Shown here piece by piece: positions 45,611-55,323 of a stretch of DNA of 64,000 nucleotides; within the stretch, counting starts at the first letter, position 1, and the number at the start of each line of letters is the position of its first letter. This stretch comes from Desulfamplus sp964425195 (lineage in GTDB: Bacteria; Desulfobacterota; Desulfobacteria; Desulfobacterales; Desulfobacteraceae): assembly GCA_964425195.1 (NCBI GenBank), contig CAYRLG010000005.1:1-64000 (forward strand), written 5' to 3'. The notes under the pieces were generated by a model that was not told the DNA's origin, did not search any database, and was given only the letters and a program-made list of their open reading frames with translations. Both the position numbers and the translations under genes were made by a program.

Positions 45611-45910
45611 ATGCAATTTATTGTAATGGGTTATGATGGTACAGACGCGAATGCGCTTGAAAGAAGAATGGCAGCAAGAGAAGAACACCTTAAGGTTGCT
45701 TCAGAGATGAGTATTAAAGGCAAATGGCTTTATGCTGCTGCTATTTTAAATGATGAAGGTAATATGTGTGGTTCTGTAATTATATGCGAATTTGACTCAC
45801 TTGAAGTTCTTAAATCAGAGTGGTTAGATAGCGAGCCATATGTTGTTGATAAGGTATGGAAGACTATTGATATTAAACAGGCAAAGGTGGCTCCATTTTT
45901 TGTTAAATAA
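45611..45910 (+). CDS. YciI-like protein
   Basis: A 99-residue YCII-related protein (MQFIVMGYDGTDANALERRM). The family shows a ferredoxin-like fold and its biochemical role is mostly unknown. The start is ATG 45611 behind GGAGAGTAGTT; an in-frame TTG upstream is rejected. It stands before a DUF1456 gene and the short acyl-CoA dehydrogenase. Confidence 0.8.
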   Translation: MQFIVMGYDGTDANALERRMAAREEHLKVASEMSIKGKWLYAAAILNDEGNMCGSVIICEFDSLEVLKSEWLDSEPYVVDKVWKTIDIKQAKVAPFFVK

Positions 45911-46012
45911 TGGTTTTTTACTGTAAATTGGGATGATTTTATTTTGCTTTTGTCTTTAAACTGAACTGTTACTTAAAGCTATTCAAAAATAGGAACAGAC
46001 GGGATAAAAAAT

Positions 46013-46555
46013 ATGGAAAACAATGATGTTCTAAGAATGTTCAGGTATGCTTTAAACATTCCCGATGCCACAATGGTCAATATCTTTACAATAGCAAAGT
46101 GCCGGATAGATAAAGAACAGTTACTTAATCTTTTAAAAAAAAAGGATGAACAAGGGTATGTAGCTTGTTCTACAACTCTACTTGAACGTTTTTTTGATGG
46201 ATTGATATTGTATAATAGAGGTAGTCAGTTTGACTCTTTAGAACAAGATTCTGAAATTTTAGATAAAAAAGATAGGGTAGGGGGGGAGAGTAATATAAAT
46301 TTACGAGAAAAAAGTAACTTTATAAAAAGCTCTTCAGAGTCACTTAGTAACAATCTTATCCTTAAGAAAATAAGGATCGCTCTTAACCTTAAACAAGATG
46401 AGATGATAGAAATTTTTAGGCTCGGTAAAGTGAATATAGCAAAGGGTGAGTTCTCAGCTCTGTTTAGAAAAGAGGGGCGTAAAAATTATAAAGAGTGTGG
46501 AGACCAATATCTAAAAAGATTTTTACAAGGACTTGCTGTGCGTCATCGGATGTAA
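46013..46555 (+). CDS. DUF1456 family protein (YehS-like)
   Basis: A 180-residue protein with two copies of the DUF1456 repeat: NNDVLRMFRYALNIPDATMV in the N-terminal half and LILKKIRIALNLKQDEMIEI in the C-terminal half, joined by a serine-rich linker. Function is unknown; the repeats are helical. It is on the same strand as the neighbouring acyl-CoA genes, but 100-base gaps make operon membership uncertain. Confidence 0.85.
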   Translation: MENNDVLRMFRYALNIPDATMVNIFTIAKCRIDKEQLLNLLKKKDEQGYVACSTTLLERFFDGLILYNRGSQFDSLEQDSEILDKKDRVGGESNINLREKSNFIKSSSESLSNNLILKKIRIALNLKQDEMIEIFRLGKVNIAKGEFSALFRKEGRKNYKECGDQYLKRFLQGLAVRHRM

Positions 46556-46664
46556 TATGTATATATTTTAGCATATTAGCAATTTTTTTCTATTGATAGA
46601 TGAGCTCTTTGTGTAAAGATATAGATATTGTATTCATTTTATTACAAGGATTTATAGATAGCTT

Positions 46665-47810
46665 ATGGACATATTTTTAACAGAAAAACATAGAGTTATA
46701 AGACACTCAATCAAAGATTTTGCACAGCGTGAGATACTTCCAATTGCAAAAGAGATTGATGAAGAGGAACGATTTCCATGGGAAGTTGTAGATAAGATGG
46801 CACAACTTGGCTACTTTGGCATACAGGTACCAAAAGAACTTGGTGGTGCTGGTATGGATACTGTTAGCTATATTATAATTATTGAAGAGATATCTAAGGC
46901 TTCTGCATCCTTAGGTTTGTGTGCCTCTGTTCATAACAGTGTTGCTCTATATCCTATTCTTAAATTTGGTACTAAACAACAACATGAAAAATTTGTTCCT
47001 GAGCTTGCGTCTGGCAAGAAAATTGGTGCTTTTTGTTTAACAGAACCAAATGCTGGCTCAGATGCTTCTGCCATTGAAGCTACAGCTCTAAAAAACGGTG
47101 AGAGTGATCATTATATTGTTAACGCAAATAAGGTGTTTGTAACCAATGGTGGAGTTGCAGAAACTTGTCTGCTTTTTGTAAGAACAGACACATCATCAGG
47201 AGCAAAAGGTATTAGTGTTATTATTGCTGAGAAGGGAGTTGCTGGCTTTGTTGTTGGAGAGAGAGAAACTCTCTCAGGTATGCGGGCAAATCCTGTCTGC
47301 TCAATTAGGCTTAGTGAGTGTAAAATAGATAAAAATAACCTTTTGGGAAAAGAGGGGCAAGGGCTTAAAATAGGACTTGCAGCCCTTGATACAGGGCGTA
47401 TTGGTATTGCAGCTCAAGCCGTTGGTATTGCTCAGGCTGCACTTGAAGAGGGGATAAAATACGCAAAAGAGCGGATTCAGTTTAACGTTCCTATTGCAAA
47501 ACACCAATCTATACAGAACATGATTGCGGATATGGGTACACAGGTCGAGTCAGCAAGACTTATGGTCTATAGGGCAGCACTTCTTAAAGATATGGGAAGA
47601 CCATTTTCAAAAGAGGCTGCAATGGCAAAACTTATGGCAAGCGAGACAGCAAGTCGTGTTGCAGATATGGGGGTGCAGATTCATGGAGGATATGGTTACT
47701 CAAAATCATACCCTATAGAACGTTATTATCGTGATGCTCGTGTTACAAGAATCTATGAGGGAACAAGTGAAGTGCATCGAATGGTAATTGCAAGAAATTT
47801 GCTGTCGTAG
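46665..47810 (+). CDS. Acyl-CoA dehydrogenase, short/medium-chain type
   Basis: A 381-residue FAD enzyme of the butyryl-CoA dehydrogenase type. CLTEPNAGSDASA, the FAD-binding stretch and the catalytic glutamate in IYEGTSEVHRMVIARNLL (about 364) are intact, and length is normal. It lies 148 bases before etfB and etfA, its likely electron acceptors. Confidence 0.94.
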   Translation: MDIFLTEKHRVIRHSIKDFAQREILPIAKEIDEEERFPWEVVDKMAQLGYFGIQVPKELGGAGMDTVSYIIIIEEISKASASLGLCASVHNSVALYPILKFGTKQQHEKFVPELASGKKIGAFCLTEPNAGSDASAIEATALKNGESDHYIVNANKVFVTNGGVAETCLLFVRTDTSSGAKGISVIIAEKGVAGFVVGERETLSGMRANPVCSIRLSECKIDKNNLLGKEGQGLKIGLAALDTGRIGIAAQAVGIAQAALEEGIKYAKERIQFNVPIAKHQSIQNMIADMGTQVESARLMVYRAALLKDMGRPFSKEAAMAKLMASETASRVADMGVQIHGGYGYSKSYPIERYYRDARVTRIYEGTSEVHRMVIARNLLS

Positions 47811-47958
47811 CTATCAAGTATTACGGATTACTCTGATTGTATAGGGTATATTGAGTTCTATTACTTTACTTCAATCCATAATAATCTACGTCAATTTGTG
47901 ATTCTGACAATAACAATCTATGAAATTAATAATTGTGATATATTACAGGTACAAATAA

Positions 47959-48792
47959 ATGGAACTTAACATCATCACCTGCGTAAAATCGGTGGTTAAC
48001 AATATGTTGCCAGGCAGTAACAGAAATAGTTCGGAAAATATGGAGTTAAATCCTTTTGACCGTCCAGCAATTGAAATGGCTCTCTTTTTAATAAAAGAGC
48101 ATGGAGGAACTTTAACGGTGGTTAGTATGGGACCAAAACCCTCAACATTTGGGCTTTATCAAGCTATTGCAATGGGTGCAGATAGAGCAATTCTGGTATG
48201 TGATCCGGCTCTTAAAGAATCTGATACATACGTCACTGCGAAAGTTTTAAGGCGGGCATTGCAAAGACTTCAACCATTTGATCTTGTTCTGTTTGGAACT
48301 CGTACCTCAGACAGCGATACAGGTCATGTAGGACCTCAGACAGCTCAAATGTTGAATATTCCATTTGTCGGCAATATAAACTCACTCACTTTAAGCAATA
48401 CAAAGGATAGCGACATAGTAAATAGTAATGGTGTTAAAATAGAGAGTAGTTGGATTGTTGAAAGAAAGGCAGATGGCTATATAGAAAAATTTGAAGTGCG
48501 GAGTCAAAAGCTTTCTGGAGCGGCATTTAGCGTCAGTTCGGCTTTTGGAAACATAGATTTTCCATCTCTTTATGGAATTGAGAGAGCCTTTACTGATAAA
48601 AACATTGAATTTTGGGATAATGCAACTCTTGGTCTTGGGCCTGAAGAGACCGGACTTGCTGCATCTCCAACTAAAATTATCGCATGGAACAGAGAGAAAC
48701 GATCAAAAAGATGTCTCTTTGTTGATGGAACTACTGAGCAAAAAGCAGAACATTTAGCTCAAAAACTATCAGATGCTGGCTTTGTGGGGTAA
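47959..48792 (+). CDS. etfB: Electron transfer flavoprotein beta subunit
   Basis: A 277-residue ETF beta. The AMP/FAD-binding signature LFGTRTSDSDTGHVGPQTAQ is present (about 113-132), and ALRRALQR-type helices surround it. It accepts electrons from acyl-CoA dehydrogenases together with EtfA. The next gene starts 3 bases after its stop codon, which suggests translational coupling. Confidence 0.93.
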   Translation: MELNIITCVKSVVNNMLPGSNRNSSENMELNPFDRPAIEMALFLIKEHGGTLTVVSMGPKPSTFGLYQAIAMGADRAILVCDPALKESDTYVTAKVLRRALQRLQPFDLVLFGTRTSDSDTGHVGPQTAQMLNIPFVGNINSLTLSNTKDSDIVNSNGVKIESSWIVERKADGYIEKFEVRSQKLSGAAFSVSSAFGNIDFPSLYGIERAFTDKNIEFWDNATLGLGPEETGLAASPTKIIAWNREKRSKRCLFVDGTTEQKAEHLAQKLSDAGFVG

Positions 48793-48794
48793 AA

Positions 48795-50495
48795 ATGGGC
48801 GATATATGGATATATGGTGATTTAAGAAATCAGTTGCTTTTTGATACAAGTCTTAATGTGCTTTATGGAGCAAGGCAGTTTGCTGAGAGTATGACTGCAA
48901 AAGTAGTATTTGTTCTTGTTGCTTATGATAGCTATTGTGACGAGATGATCCCAGTAGATCGAGCAATTGAACAGGCATTGATTTATGGTGCAGATCGTGC
49001 AGTTGTACTTAATGTAGAGAAATATTTATCAATAGATGGAGACAGCAGATACTATTTCCTACCCCCAGAGGTTATAGCGACAACTCTTTCAGATATTGTT
49101 AAAAAGAGAAATCCAGCCGTTTTTCTTTTTCCACTAAATGATATTATGCGTGAAATTTCAGCAAGATGTGCATCTATATGTGGTTCTGGAATGATTGCAG
49201 ATTGTCAGAGCCTTAAATATGAAAATAGAGAGATTGTAGCAATCTGTCCATCTCATGGTGGTGAAATCATGGCTGAACTTGGCTTTTCAGACTCCTCAAA
49301 AACCGGGTTTATTACAGTCCAGCCAAATTCATTTAAAAAAGAGGCAATACAAAATCCCCCATTAAGTAACAACCAAAATTTGGTAGAAACAGTTTTGGTA
49401 GAATTAATACCTAAAATTAAAGATGGTTCATCCATTAAACTACTCTCTGTAAAAAGAGATAATTCATACGATCAGAGCCTTGAAAGTGCAGATAAGGTAG
49501 TTGTAGGTGGTGCTGGTCTTGGCAATATTGAGGGCTTCAGGCATCTAAGAAGGCTTGCTGCGGCACTTAACGCACAGATTGGTGCAACAAGACCGCCTGT
49601 TTTGTGGCATTGGACAGATGATGAGCGTCTGATTGGTCAGACTGGCAAAACTATACATCCCGAACTTCTTATAACAGTTGGCACATCTGGTGCTGTCCAA
49701 TATACAGCTGGAATTGTTGATTCAAAGACTATCGTGGCAATTAACAAAGACCCAAATGCACCAATATTTAGGTTTGCTGATATTGGTATTGTTGAGGATG
49801 CCTCCATATTTATCCCTCTTCTTACAGAAAAAATTCAGAAAATTGTTATGAGATCTCTTGCAAACACCCTTACAAACAAAAGTGAAATCGCTAAAGAGTG
49901 CTATGGTGCAATTGAAAGTCACTACTATGATGGAAAAGAAGATGGTGATCAGATAGAAAGAAATTCTGATTTTGGCTCAAAGTTGATGCAGATAAGAAAA
50001 TCTCACCAACTTACCCATGAAGAGCTTGCAAAGCTAACGGGAAGAAATCCTGAGTTTATTGAGGAGCTGGAAAACAACCGTACTACTCCATCAGTTGGTT
50101 TTATGATTAAACTTTCTGAAGTATTTGGGATTGATCCCGACACTTTCTTAAATGATGAGGAGCGTGCCACACTTTCGGGTAATAGAGCAAAGGAGTATAT
50201 ACGAAGAACTGGAAACTACTATTATCAAAACCTGACCCCAGGAGCTGAAAACGAACATCTTAGAGTGTTCATGGTGACTATTGAATCTAACAAAAAGCAT
50301 AAACCAGTTGCGTATCGCCATGATGGTGAAGAGTTTATATACGTAATGGAGGGTAATCTTGAGCTGACTATTGATGGAAAAACATATGAGTTGATAGCAG
50401 GAGAGTCTATGAAATTCAACTCTAACACTCCTCATCAATTGAAAAGTCTCGGCAATATAGATACAAGATGTTTGGTAACACTATATACGCCATAA
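48795..50495 (+). CDS. etfA: Electron transfer flavoprotein alpha subunit fused to XRE helix-turn-helix and cupin domains
   Basis: A 566-residue fusion. Residues 1 to about 350 are EtfA with the FAD-binding motifs IGQTGKTIHPELLITVGTSG and IVAINKDPNAPIFRFADIG. A 40-residue linker leads to an XRE-type DNA-binding domain (about 393-450; LTHEELAKLTGRNPEFIEEL then TPSVGFMIKLSEVF). The C-terminal part (about 476-566) is a cupin with EEFIYVMEGNLELTIDG and the metal-type NTPHQL. Separate XRE-cupin regulators are common near acyl-CoA genes in Desulfobacterota, but direct fusion to EtfA is unusual. No internal ribosome site or stop is seen at the junction. Confidence 0.9.
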   Translation: MGDIWIYGDLRNQLLFDTSLNVLYGARQFAESMTAKVVFVLVAYDSYCDEMIPVDRAIEQALIYGADRAVVLNVEKYLSIDGDSRYYFLPPEVIATTLSDIVKKRNPAVFLFPLNDIMREISARCASICGSGMIADCQSLKYENREIVAICPSHGGEIMAELGFSDSSKTGFITVQPNSFKKEAIQNPPLSNNQNLVETVLVELIPKIKDGSSIKLLSVKRDNSYDQSLESADKVVVGGAGLGNIEGFRHLRRLAAALNAQIGATRPPVLWHWTDDERLIGQTGKTIHPELLITVGTSGAVQYTAGIVDSKTIVAINKDPNAPIFRFADIGIVEDASIFIPLLTEKIQKIVMRSLANTLTNKSEIAKECYGAIESHYYDGKEDGDQIERNSDFGSKLMQIRKSHQLTHEELAKLTGRNPEFIEELENNRTTPSVGFMIKLSEVFGIDPDTFLNDEERATLSGNRAKEYIRRTGNYYYQNLTPGAENEHLRVFMVTIESNKKHKPVAYRHDGEEFIYVMEGNLELTIDGKTYELIAGESMKFNSNTPHQLKSLGNIDTRCLVTLYTP

Positions 50496-50520
50496 TATTA
50501 TGGTAAGCGTAAAATTATAT

Positions 50521-50561
50521 CGTATTTAAAAGAGTCTATTACATAGATTCTTTTAAATACG
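50521..50561. terminator. Bidirectional terminator between etfA and the SDR gene
   Basis: Near-perfect arms CGTATTTAAAAGA (50521-50533) and TCTTTTAAATACG (50549-50561), extended inward by TCTA/TAGA. It lies after etfA and in the convergent gap before the minus-strand SDR gene. T-rich and A-rich arm ends allow either direction. Confidence 0.65.
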
Positions 50562-50717
50562 TATCTGTGATTTCAATCAAATGTACCTTTTAGGTGATAA
50601 TTCATACACTAATAATTCATGGGAAAGCAAACTATTTTGATACTTCTGATAGTACAATCTTCTTTTCCTAACCATCAGATTTAAAAGTTTTTATCTGTAC
50701 TTTATAGATATCCAAGA

Positions 50718-51323
50718 TTAATTGTCATACATTCTTATTATTTCTCCATTAATTTTGCCTTCAACACTCTTTACGTAACCATTAACAACTTTTTTCATTG
50801 GTATTGGATTGTGTCCTGGAAAATAATCTTCGTATTTTTCTGCTGAATCTTCAACAACTCCTGATGAGACAACATTGATTCTAATACCATTTTTCAACTC
50901 TAAAGCAACAGCCTTAACAAAGCTATGAATAGCACCATTGACCATAGCAGCACTTGTGGTTAAAACCACAGGGTCATCAGCCAATATTCCAGTTGTAAGT
51001 GTAAAAGAGCCTCCCACGTTTATATAGTCCTTACCAATTCTAACGATATTCACTTGCCCCATGAGCTTGCTTTTTATGCCAACGTAAAAATCTTGTTCAG
51101 CCATCTCATCAAATTTTGCCCATTTTGCCTCCCCAGCGATAGAGACAACAGCGTCAATATTGCCAACAGCTTCAAACATTGATTTAATAGAGTTGCTATC
51201 AGTAATATCTACATTTACATCTCCAGAGTTCCTCCCAGCAATAACAACCTGGTGTTTTTTTGAAAAATGGTTACTTACCTTTTTACCTATAGTTCCATTT
51301 CCACCTATTACTAAAATTTTCAT
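50718..51323 (-). CDS. Short-chain dehydrogenase/reductase-like protein
   Basis: A 201-residue Rossmann protein starting MKILVIGGNGTIGKKVSNHF with a GxxGxxG nucleotide-binding motif, then AVVSIAGEAKW and FTLTTGILADDP. The start ATG at 51323 has AGGAGG upstream; a 36-codon in-frame extension lacks one. The usual SDR catalytic Tyr-x-x-x-Lys is not visible at its expected place (SAAMVNGAIHSFVKA), so it may be a divergent or non-catalytic member. Substrate unknown. Transcribed away from the redox operon. Confidence 0.8.
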   Translation of the reverse strand: MKILVIGGNGTIGKKVSNHFSKKHQVVIAGRNSGDVNVDITDSNSIKSMFEAVGNIDAVVSIAGEAKWAKFDEMAEQDFYVGIKSKLMGQVNIVRIGKDYINVGGSFTLTTGILADDPVVLTTSAAMVNGAIHSFVKAVALELKNGIRINVVSSGVVEDSAEKYEDYFPGHNPIPMKKVVNGYVKSVEGKINGEIIRMYDN

Positions 51324-51778
51324 AAATCCTCCTTCTTTTATTCCTAAATGTTTAATGTTGAATACACGGCTATTATACTTGACTCCCAAATTATATCTGT
51401 TTAGTTTGTTTCTCCAATGTAATGATAACACTATTCGTGCTTTATCAAAACCGAACTTATGGCGTTTTGTAAGATTTGGTTACCTATTCAATCATTAAAA
51501 GAAAAGATATAAATTATAATAAAACTAAACCTTGGAAGTCATGTGAAAACTGATGTTATTACTCTATGTTGCAATCAGAATTCTATTGACAAGTCAGCCT
51601 TTTAAAGGCTAAGTTTGCCTTTCATTTTACGTCAAATTGCGTTATAAGCTATATCTTAAATTATGGATTGACTACATCTCTGTTATAGAAACTATACCGA
51701 ATTATTGACTAAATAAGTATTAATAGAATAAAGTGTTAATTAGTAAACCAAAAAATAATAATAATCAGGAGTTAAAAA
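51324..51778. other. Intergenic region upstream of the Hdr-Flx operon
   Basis: A 455-base gap between the divergent SDR and hdrA genes. A small AGCCTT/AAGGCT hairpin lies near 51597-51611. Two TTGACT boxes (51668-51673 and 51705-51710) resemble -35 elements; the matching -10 boxes are weak, so the promoter is not assigned. No reading frame or RNA gene was recognised. Confidence 0.45.
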
Positions 51779-54700
51779 ATGACAAGTAACGTAAACGGTT
51801 CAGTGGTTGTTGTGGGAGGGGGCATATCAGGTATGCTGTCTGCTCTTGATCTCGCCAACTCAGGCTATTATGTTTACCTTGTGGAAAATGGTCCATCTGT
51901 TGGTGGGGCGATGTCCCAGCTTGACAAGACCTTTCCCACAAATGACTGTGCAATGTGAATTATCTCACCAACACTGGTCGAGGTCGGCCGGCATTTAAAC
52001 ATTGAACTTTTAACATTATCAAATATTGTTGACATCAAGGGTGAAGCAGGAAATTTTCAGATTGATGTCATTAAAAAACCAAGATACGTAAATACTGATC
52101 TATGCGTTGGATGCGGTGCATGTGCCGAAAAATGTCCAAGCAAAGATACAGATACCTACAACATGGGGCTTATAAACCGTAAAGCTATATATGTTGAATA
52201 TCCTCAAGCAGTTCCATTAAAATATGCAATTAACCCTGAAAAGTGTCTTAAACTTACTAAGGATAAATGCGGCAACTGCGAAGAGGTATGTCCTGCAAAG
52301 GCGATTGATTATAAGCAAAAAGAGGAGCGTGTAACACTCAATGCTGGTGCAGTTATCTTCTCCCCGGGTTTTAAACCGTATGATCCGAAAATTTTTGATA
52401 ACTACCAATACTCACACCTGCCAAATGTTGTAACATCAATGGAGTTTGAGAGAATTCTCTCAGCTTCAGGTCCATCACAGGGTCATATAATGACTCTTCC
52501 AAAAGTTCCAGCACATCCAACAACAAAGAAAGATAAACTTCTTGCTGAACGCAAAAAAGACCCAAAAAAGATTGCATGGTTTCAGTGCGTTGGTTCAAGG
52601 GATATGAACAAGTGCGACAATAAGTATTGCTCTTCTGTCTGCTGTATGTATGCAATTAAAGAGGCAGTAATTGCTAAGGAACATGCGGGTGATGAGCTTG
52701 ATTGTGCTATATTCTACATGGATATGAGAACTCACGGAAAAGAGTTTGAAAGATATTACAACCGTGCCAAAGAAGCTGGTGTTAGATTTGTAAGAACAAA
52801 GGTTCATACAATAAATCCTTTGCATGACTCTGATGATTTAAGCCTTCGTTATGTATCTGATACAGGCGAAATAGTTGAAGAAATTTTTGACATGGTTGTT
52901 CTATCTGTTGGTCTTCAGATTGCCCCTGAAACAATAGAACTTGCCAAAAATCTTGGAATTGAGCTGACTTCTGGTAATTTTGCACAGACCTCAAGTTTCT
53001 CACCTGTTGAAACAAGCCGTAAAGGAATTTTTGTCTCTGGTGCTTTCCAAGGTCCCAAGGATATTCCGCAAGCTGTTGTTGATTCAAGTGCTGCTGCTGC
53101 TGGAGCTGGTTCTCTTTTAAGTTCTGTAAGAGATACCATGACCAAAAAGGCAGAAAGCACTCCTGAGACAAATATTGTTGGAGAGCGTCCAAGAATTGGT
53201 GTTTTTGTATGCAGATGCGGAACTAACATTGCTGGAGTTGTTGATGTTCCTTCAGTAAGAGACTACGCCGCAAACCTTCCTTTTGTGGAATATTACACTG
53301 ATAACCTCTATTCATGCTCACAAGATTCACAAGACACCATAGCAAAGCTCATTAAAGAGCATAACTTAAACCGTATTGTTGTTGCAGCATGCACACCAAA
53401 GACACATGAGCCGCTTTTTCAAGAGACTCTTATGAAAGCAGGTCTTAATAAATATCTGTTTGAGATGACCAACATAAGAAATCAAGATTCTTGGGTTCAC
53501 AAAAATAACCCTGATCTTGCAACTAAAAAAGCAAAAGACCTTGTCCGCATGGCAGTTTCAAAGGTTGCTTTAATGGAGCCTTTAAAAGAGGTTGAACTTA
53601 AAGTTAATCAGGCTGCAATGGTTATTGGTGCTGGACTTGCAGGTCTTACAGCAGCAAAAAATCTTGCTGATCAAGGTTATGAAGTTCATGTAATTGAAAA
53701 AGATTCCAAAATCGGCGGACAGGCAAATAACCTTTACCATACTTATAAAGGCGAAAATATCCAAAAACAGCTTGCTGCAGTAAAGCAGGATATTGAAAGT
53801 AATCCAAAAATTCATCTGCATCTGAACACATCAGTAGAAGATGTTCAGGGTTTTGTCGGAAATTTTAAATCAACTCTTCTTTGCAACGGTCAAACTTCAG
53901 AGATTGAGCATGGCGTATCTGTTATTGCTACAGGCGGTGCGGGATTAAAACCTTCTGAATATTGTTATGGTCAAGATGAGAGAATTATCACAAGCCTTGA
54001 TCTTGATAAGAAATTGATGGAGCAGGATCAAAATCTCAAATCAATGAAATCTGCTGTATTTATTCAATGCGTTGGCTCAAGAGATTCTGAGCGTCCATAC
54101 TGCTCAAGGGTCTGCTGCACACACTCAATCGATAACGCTATTGAGTTAAAGAAAATAAATCCTGAAATGGATGTCTATGTTCTCTACAGAGACATAAGAG
54201 CTTATGGGGAGAGAGAATACAACTACCAGAAGGCAAGAGAAGCTGGAGTTATCTTTATCCGTTACAGTCTTGATAATAAACCACAAGTTGCTCTTAAAGA
54301 TGGTAAAGTTCTTATAACTGTAACAGACCACGTTCTTCAGATGCCTCTTGAGATTGAGACAGATATTTTGACTCTTGCATCTGCAATTGTGCCAAATAGA
54401 GATGAGAAGATCGCAAATTTCTTTAAAGTTCCATTAAATGAAGATGGTTTTTTTGTTGAGAGACACGCAAAACTTGGACCTTCAGAGTTTGCAACTGACG
54501 GCGTATTCCTTTGCGGACTTGCCCACTATCCAAAACCAATTGACGAATCAATTGCTCATGGAATGGCAGCCTCTTCTCGTGCTGTAACTCTGCTTGCAAG
54601 AGAGACTGTAAAGACAAGTGGTAATGTTGCTCTTGCTAATCCAAACAAATGCAGCTCTTGCGGCGTATGTGTATCTGTATGCCCATATTCAGCACCATCA

Positions 54701-54865
54701 TTTGTAAAAGATGGTCGTTTTGCAGGAAAGGCTGAAATCAATCCTGTGCTTTGTAAAGGTTGTGGTCTGTGCGTTGCATCTTGCAGGTCTGGTGCGTTGC
54801 ATCTTAAGGGATTTGACACAAATCAGATATTTGCTCAAATAACTGCTCTTGTCGATGCAGCATAA
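51779..54865 (+). CDS. Tandem HdrA-like flavin/iron-sulfur protein with selenocysteine
   Basis: A 1028-residue fusion of two HdrA-type modules. Module 1: FAD motif VVVVGGGISGM (about 9-19), selenocysteine 60 encoded by in-frame UGA at 51956-51958 (NDCAM-Sec-IISPTLVEVGRH), ferredoxin cysteines CVGCGACAEKCPS (about 109-121) and CGNCEEVCPA (about 163-172). Module 2: GVFVCRCGTNIAGVVDV, a second FAD motif VIGAGLAGL (about 613-622), and two C-terminal 4Fe-4S motifs (about 957-1001). HdrA is the flavin-bifurcating subunit of heterodisulfide reductase complexes and is a known selenoprotein in some lineages. Start ATG follows CAGGAG. Genes for HdrB and HdrC are missing nearby; Flx-like genes follow. 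Treating UGA as a stop would lose the first 60 residues. Confidence 0.88.
51956..51989 (+). promoter_or_regulatory. Selenocysteine UGA and candidate bSECIS hairpin in hdrA
   Basis: The in-frame UGA at 51956-51958 is followed by a stem GGTCG (51976-51980) and CGGCC (51985-51989) with loop AGGT. The loop matches the AGGU of the E. coli fdhF SECIS. Its first G lies 24 bases after the UGA, in the usual range. Confidence 0.7.
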
Positions 54866-54886
54866 AAATCAAGGAGAATTTTAGAT

Positions 54887-55312
54887 ATGTCTGAAGACAA
54901 AAAAACAAAAGTTGTGAGTTTCTTGTGCAACTGGTGCAGTTATGGTGCTGCCGATTTAGCTGGTGTAAGCAGAATGCAGTATCCTGAAAATATACGTGTT
55001 GTAAGAATACCATGCACAGGCAGAGTAACCCCCAAGTTTATACTATCAGCATTTAGAGAAGGTGCTGACGGTGTTTGGGTTTCTGGCTGACATCCCGGCG
55101 AATGCCATTACCTGGAAGGTAATTATTATGCACGCAGAAAATTTGCACTCATGGCTAACCTTTTTGAACATATAGGTATGGAGAAAGAGCGGCTTCAGTT
55201 TTCGTGGATATCATCTGCTGAAGCGGGAAAGTTTACTAATGTTGCCACAGAAGTTGCAAACACTATTGAGGCTCTTGGTCCCATTGATAAATTTGTAAAG
55301 AAAACAGATTAA
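54887..55312 (+). CDS. MvhD/FlxD-like iron-sulfur subunit with selenocysteine
   Basis: A 141-residue protein of the MvhD/FrhD family, the adaptor that transfers electrons between a hydrogenase or NAD(P)H oxidoreductase and HdrA. It begins with SFLCNWCSYGAADLAG, then RIPCTGRVTPKFILSAFREG, GVWVSG-Sec-HPGECHYLEG. The in-frame UGA at 55088-55090 (codon 68) stands where relatives have Cys in G-C-HPGxCHY. Downstream sequence continues in the family pattern to TAA 55310-55312. It has AAGGAG upstream and lies 21 bases after hdrA. Methanococcal VhuD has a comparable selenocysteine. Confidence 0.9.
55088..55123 (+). promoter_or_regulatory. Selenocysteine UGA and candidate bSECIS hairpin in flxD-like gene
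   Basis: UGA at 55088-55090 is followed by ATTACC (55107-55112) and GGTAAT (55118-55123) with loop TGGAA. The first loop G is 24 bases after the UGA, the same distance as in hdrA. Confidence 0.65.
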
Positions 55313-55323
55313 GGGGTTTTTAC

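Noticed and set aside
51779..51958. hdrA read as a short frame ending at UGA 51956, with a separate gene starting near 52163
   Set aside because: Family similarity runs through the UGA, Cys stands there in homologues, and a SECIS-like hairpin follows; a start at 52163 would cut off the FAD motif and first ferredoxin cluster.
54887..55090. A 67-residue protein ending at UGA 55088
   Set aside because: The downstream frame continues as the conserved MvhD C-terminus (HPGECHYLEG), so the UGA is a selenocysteine codon.
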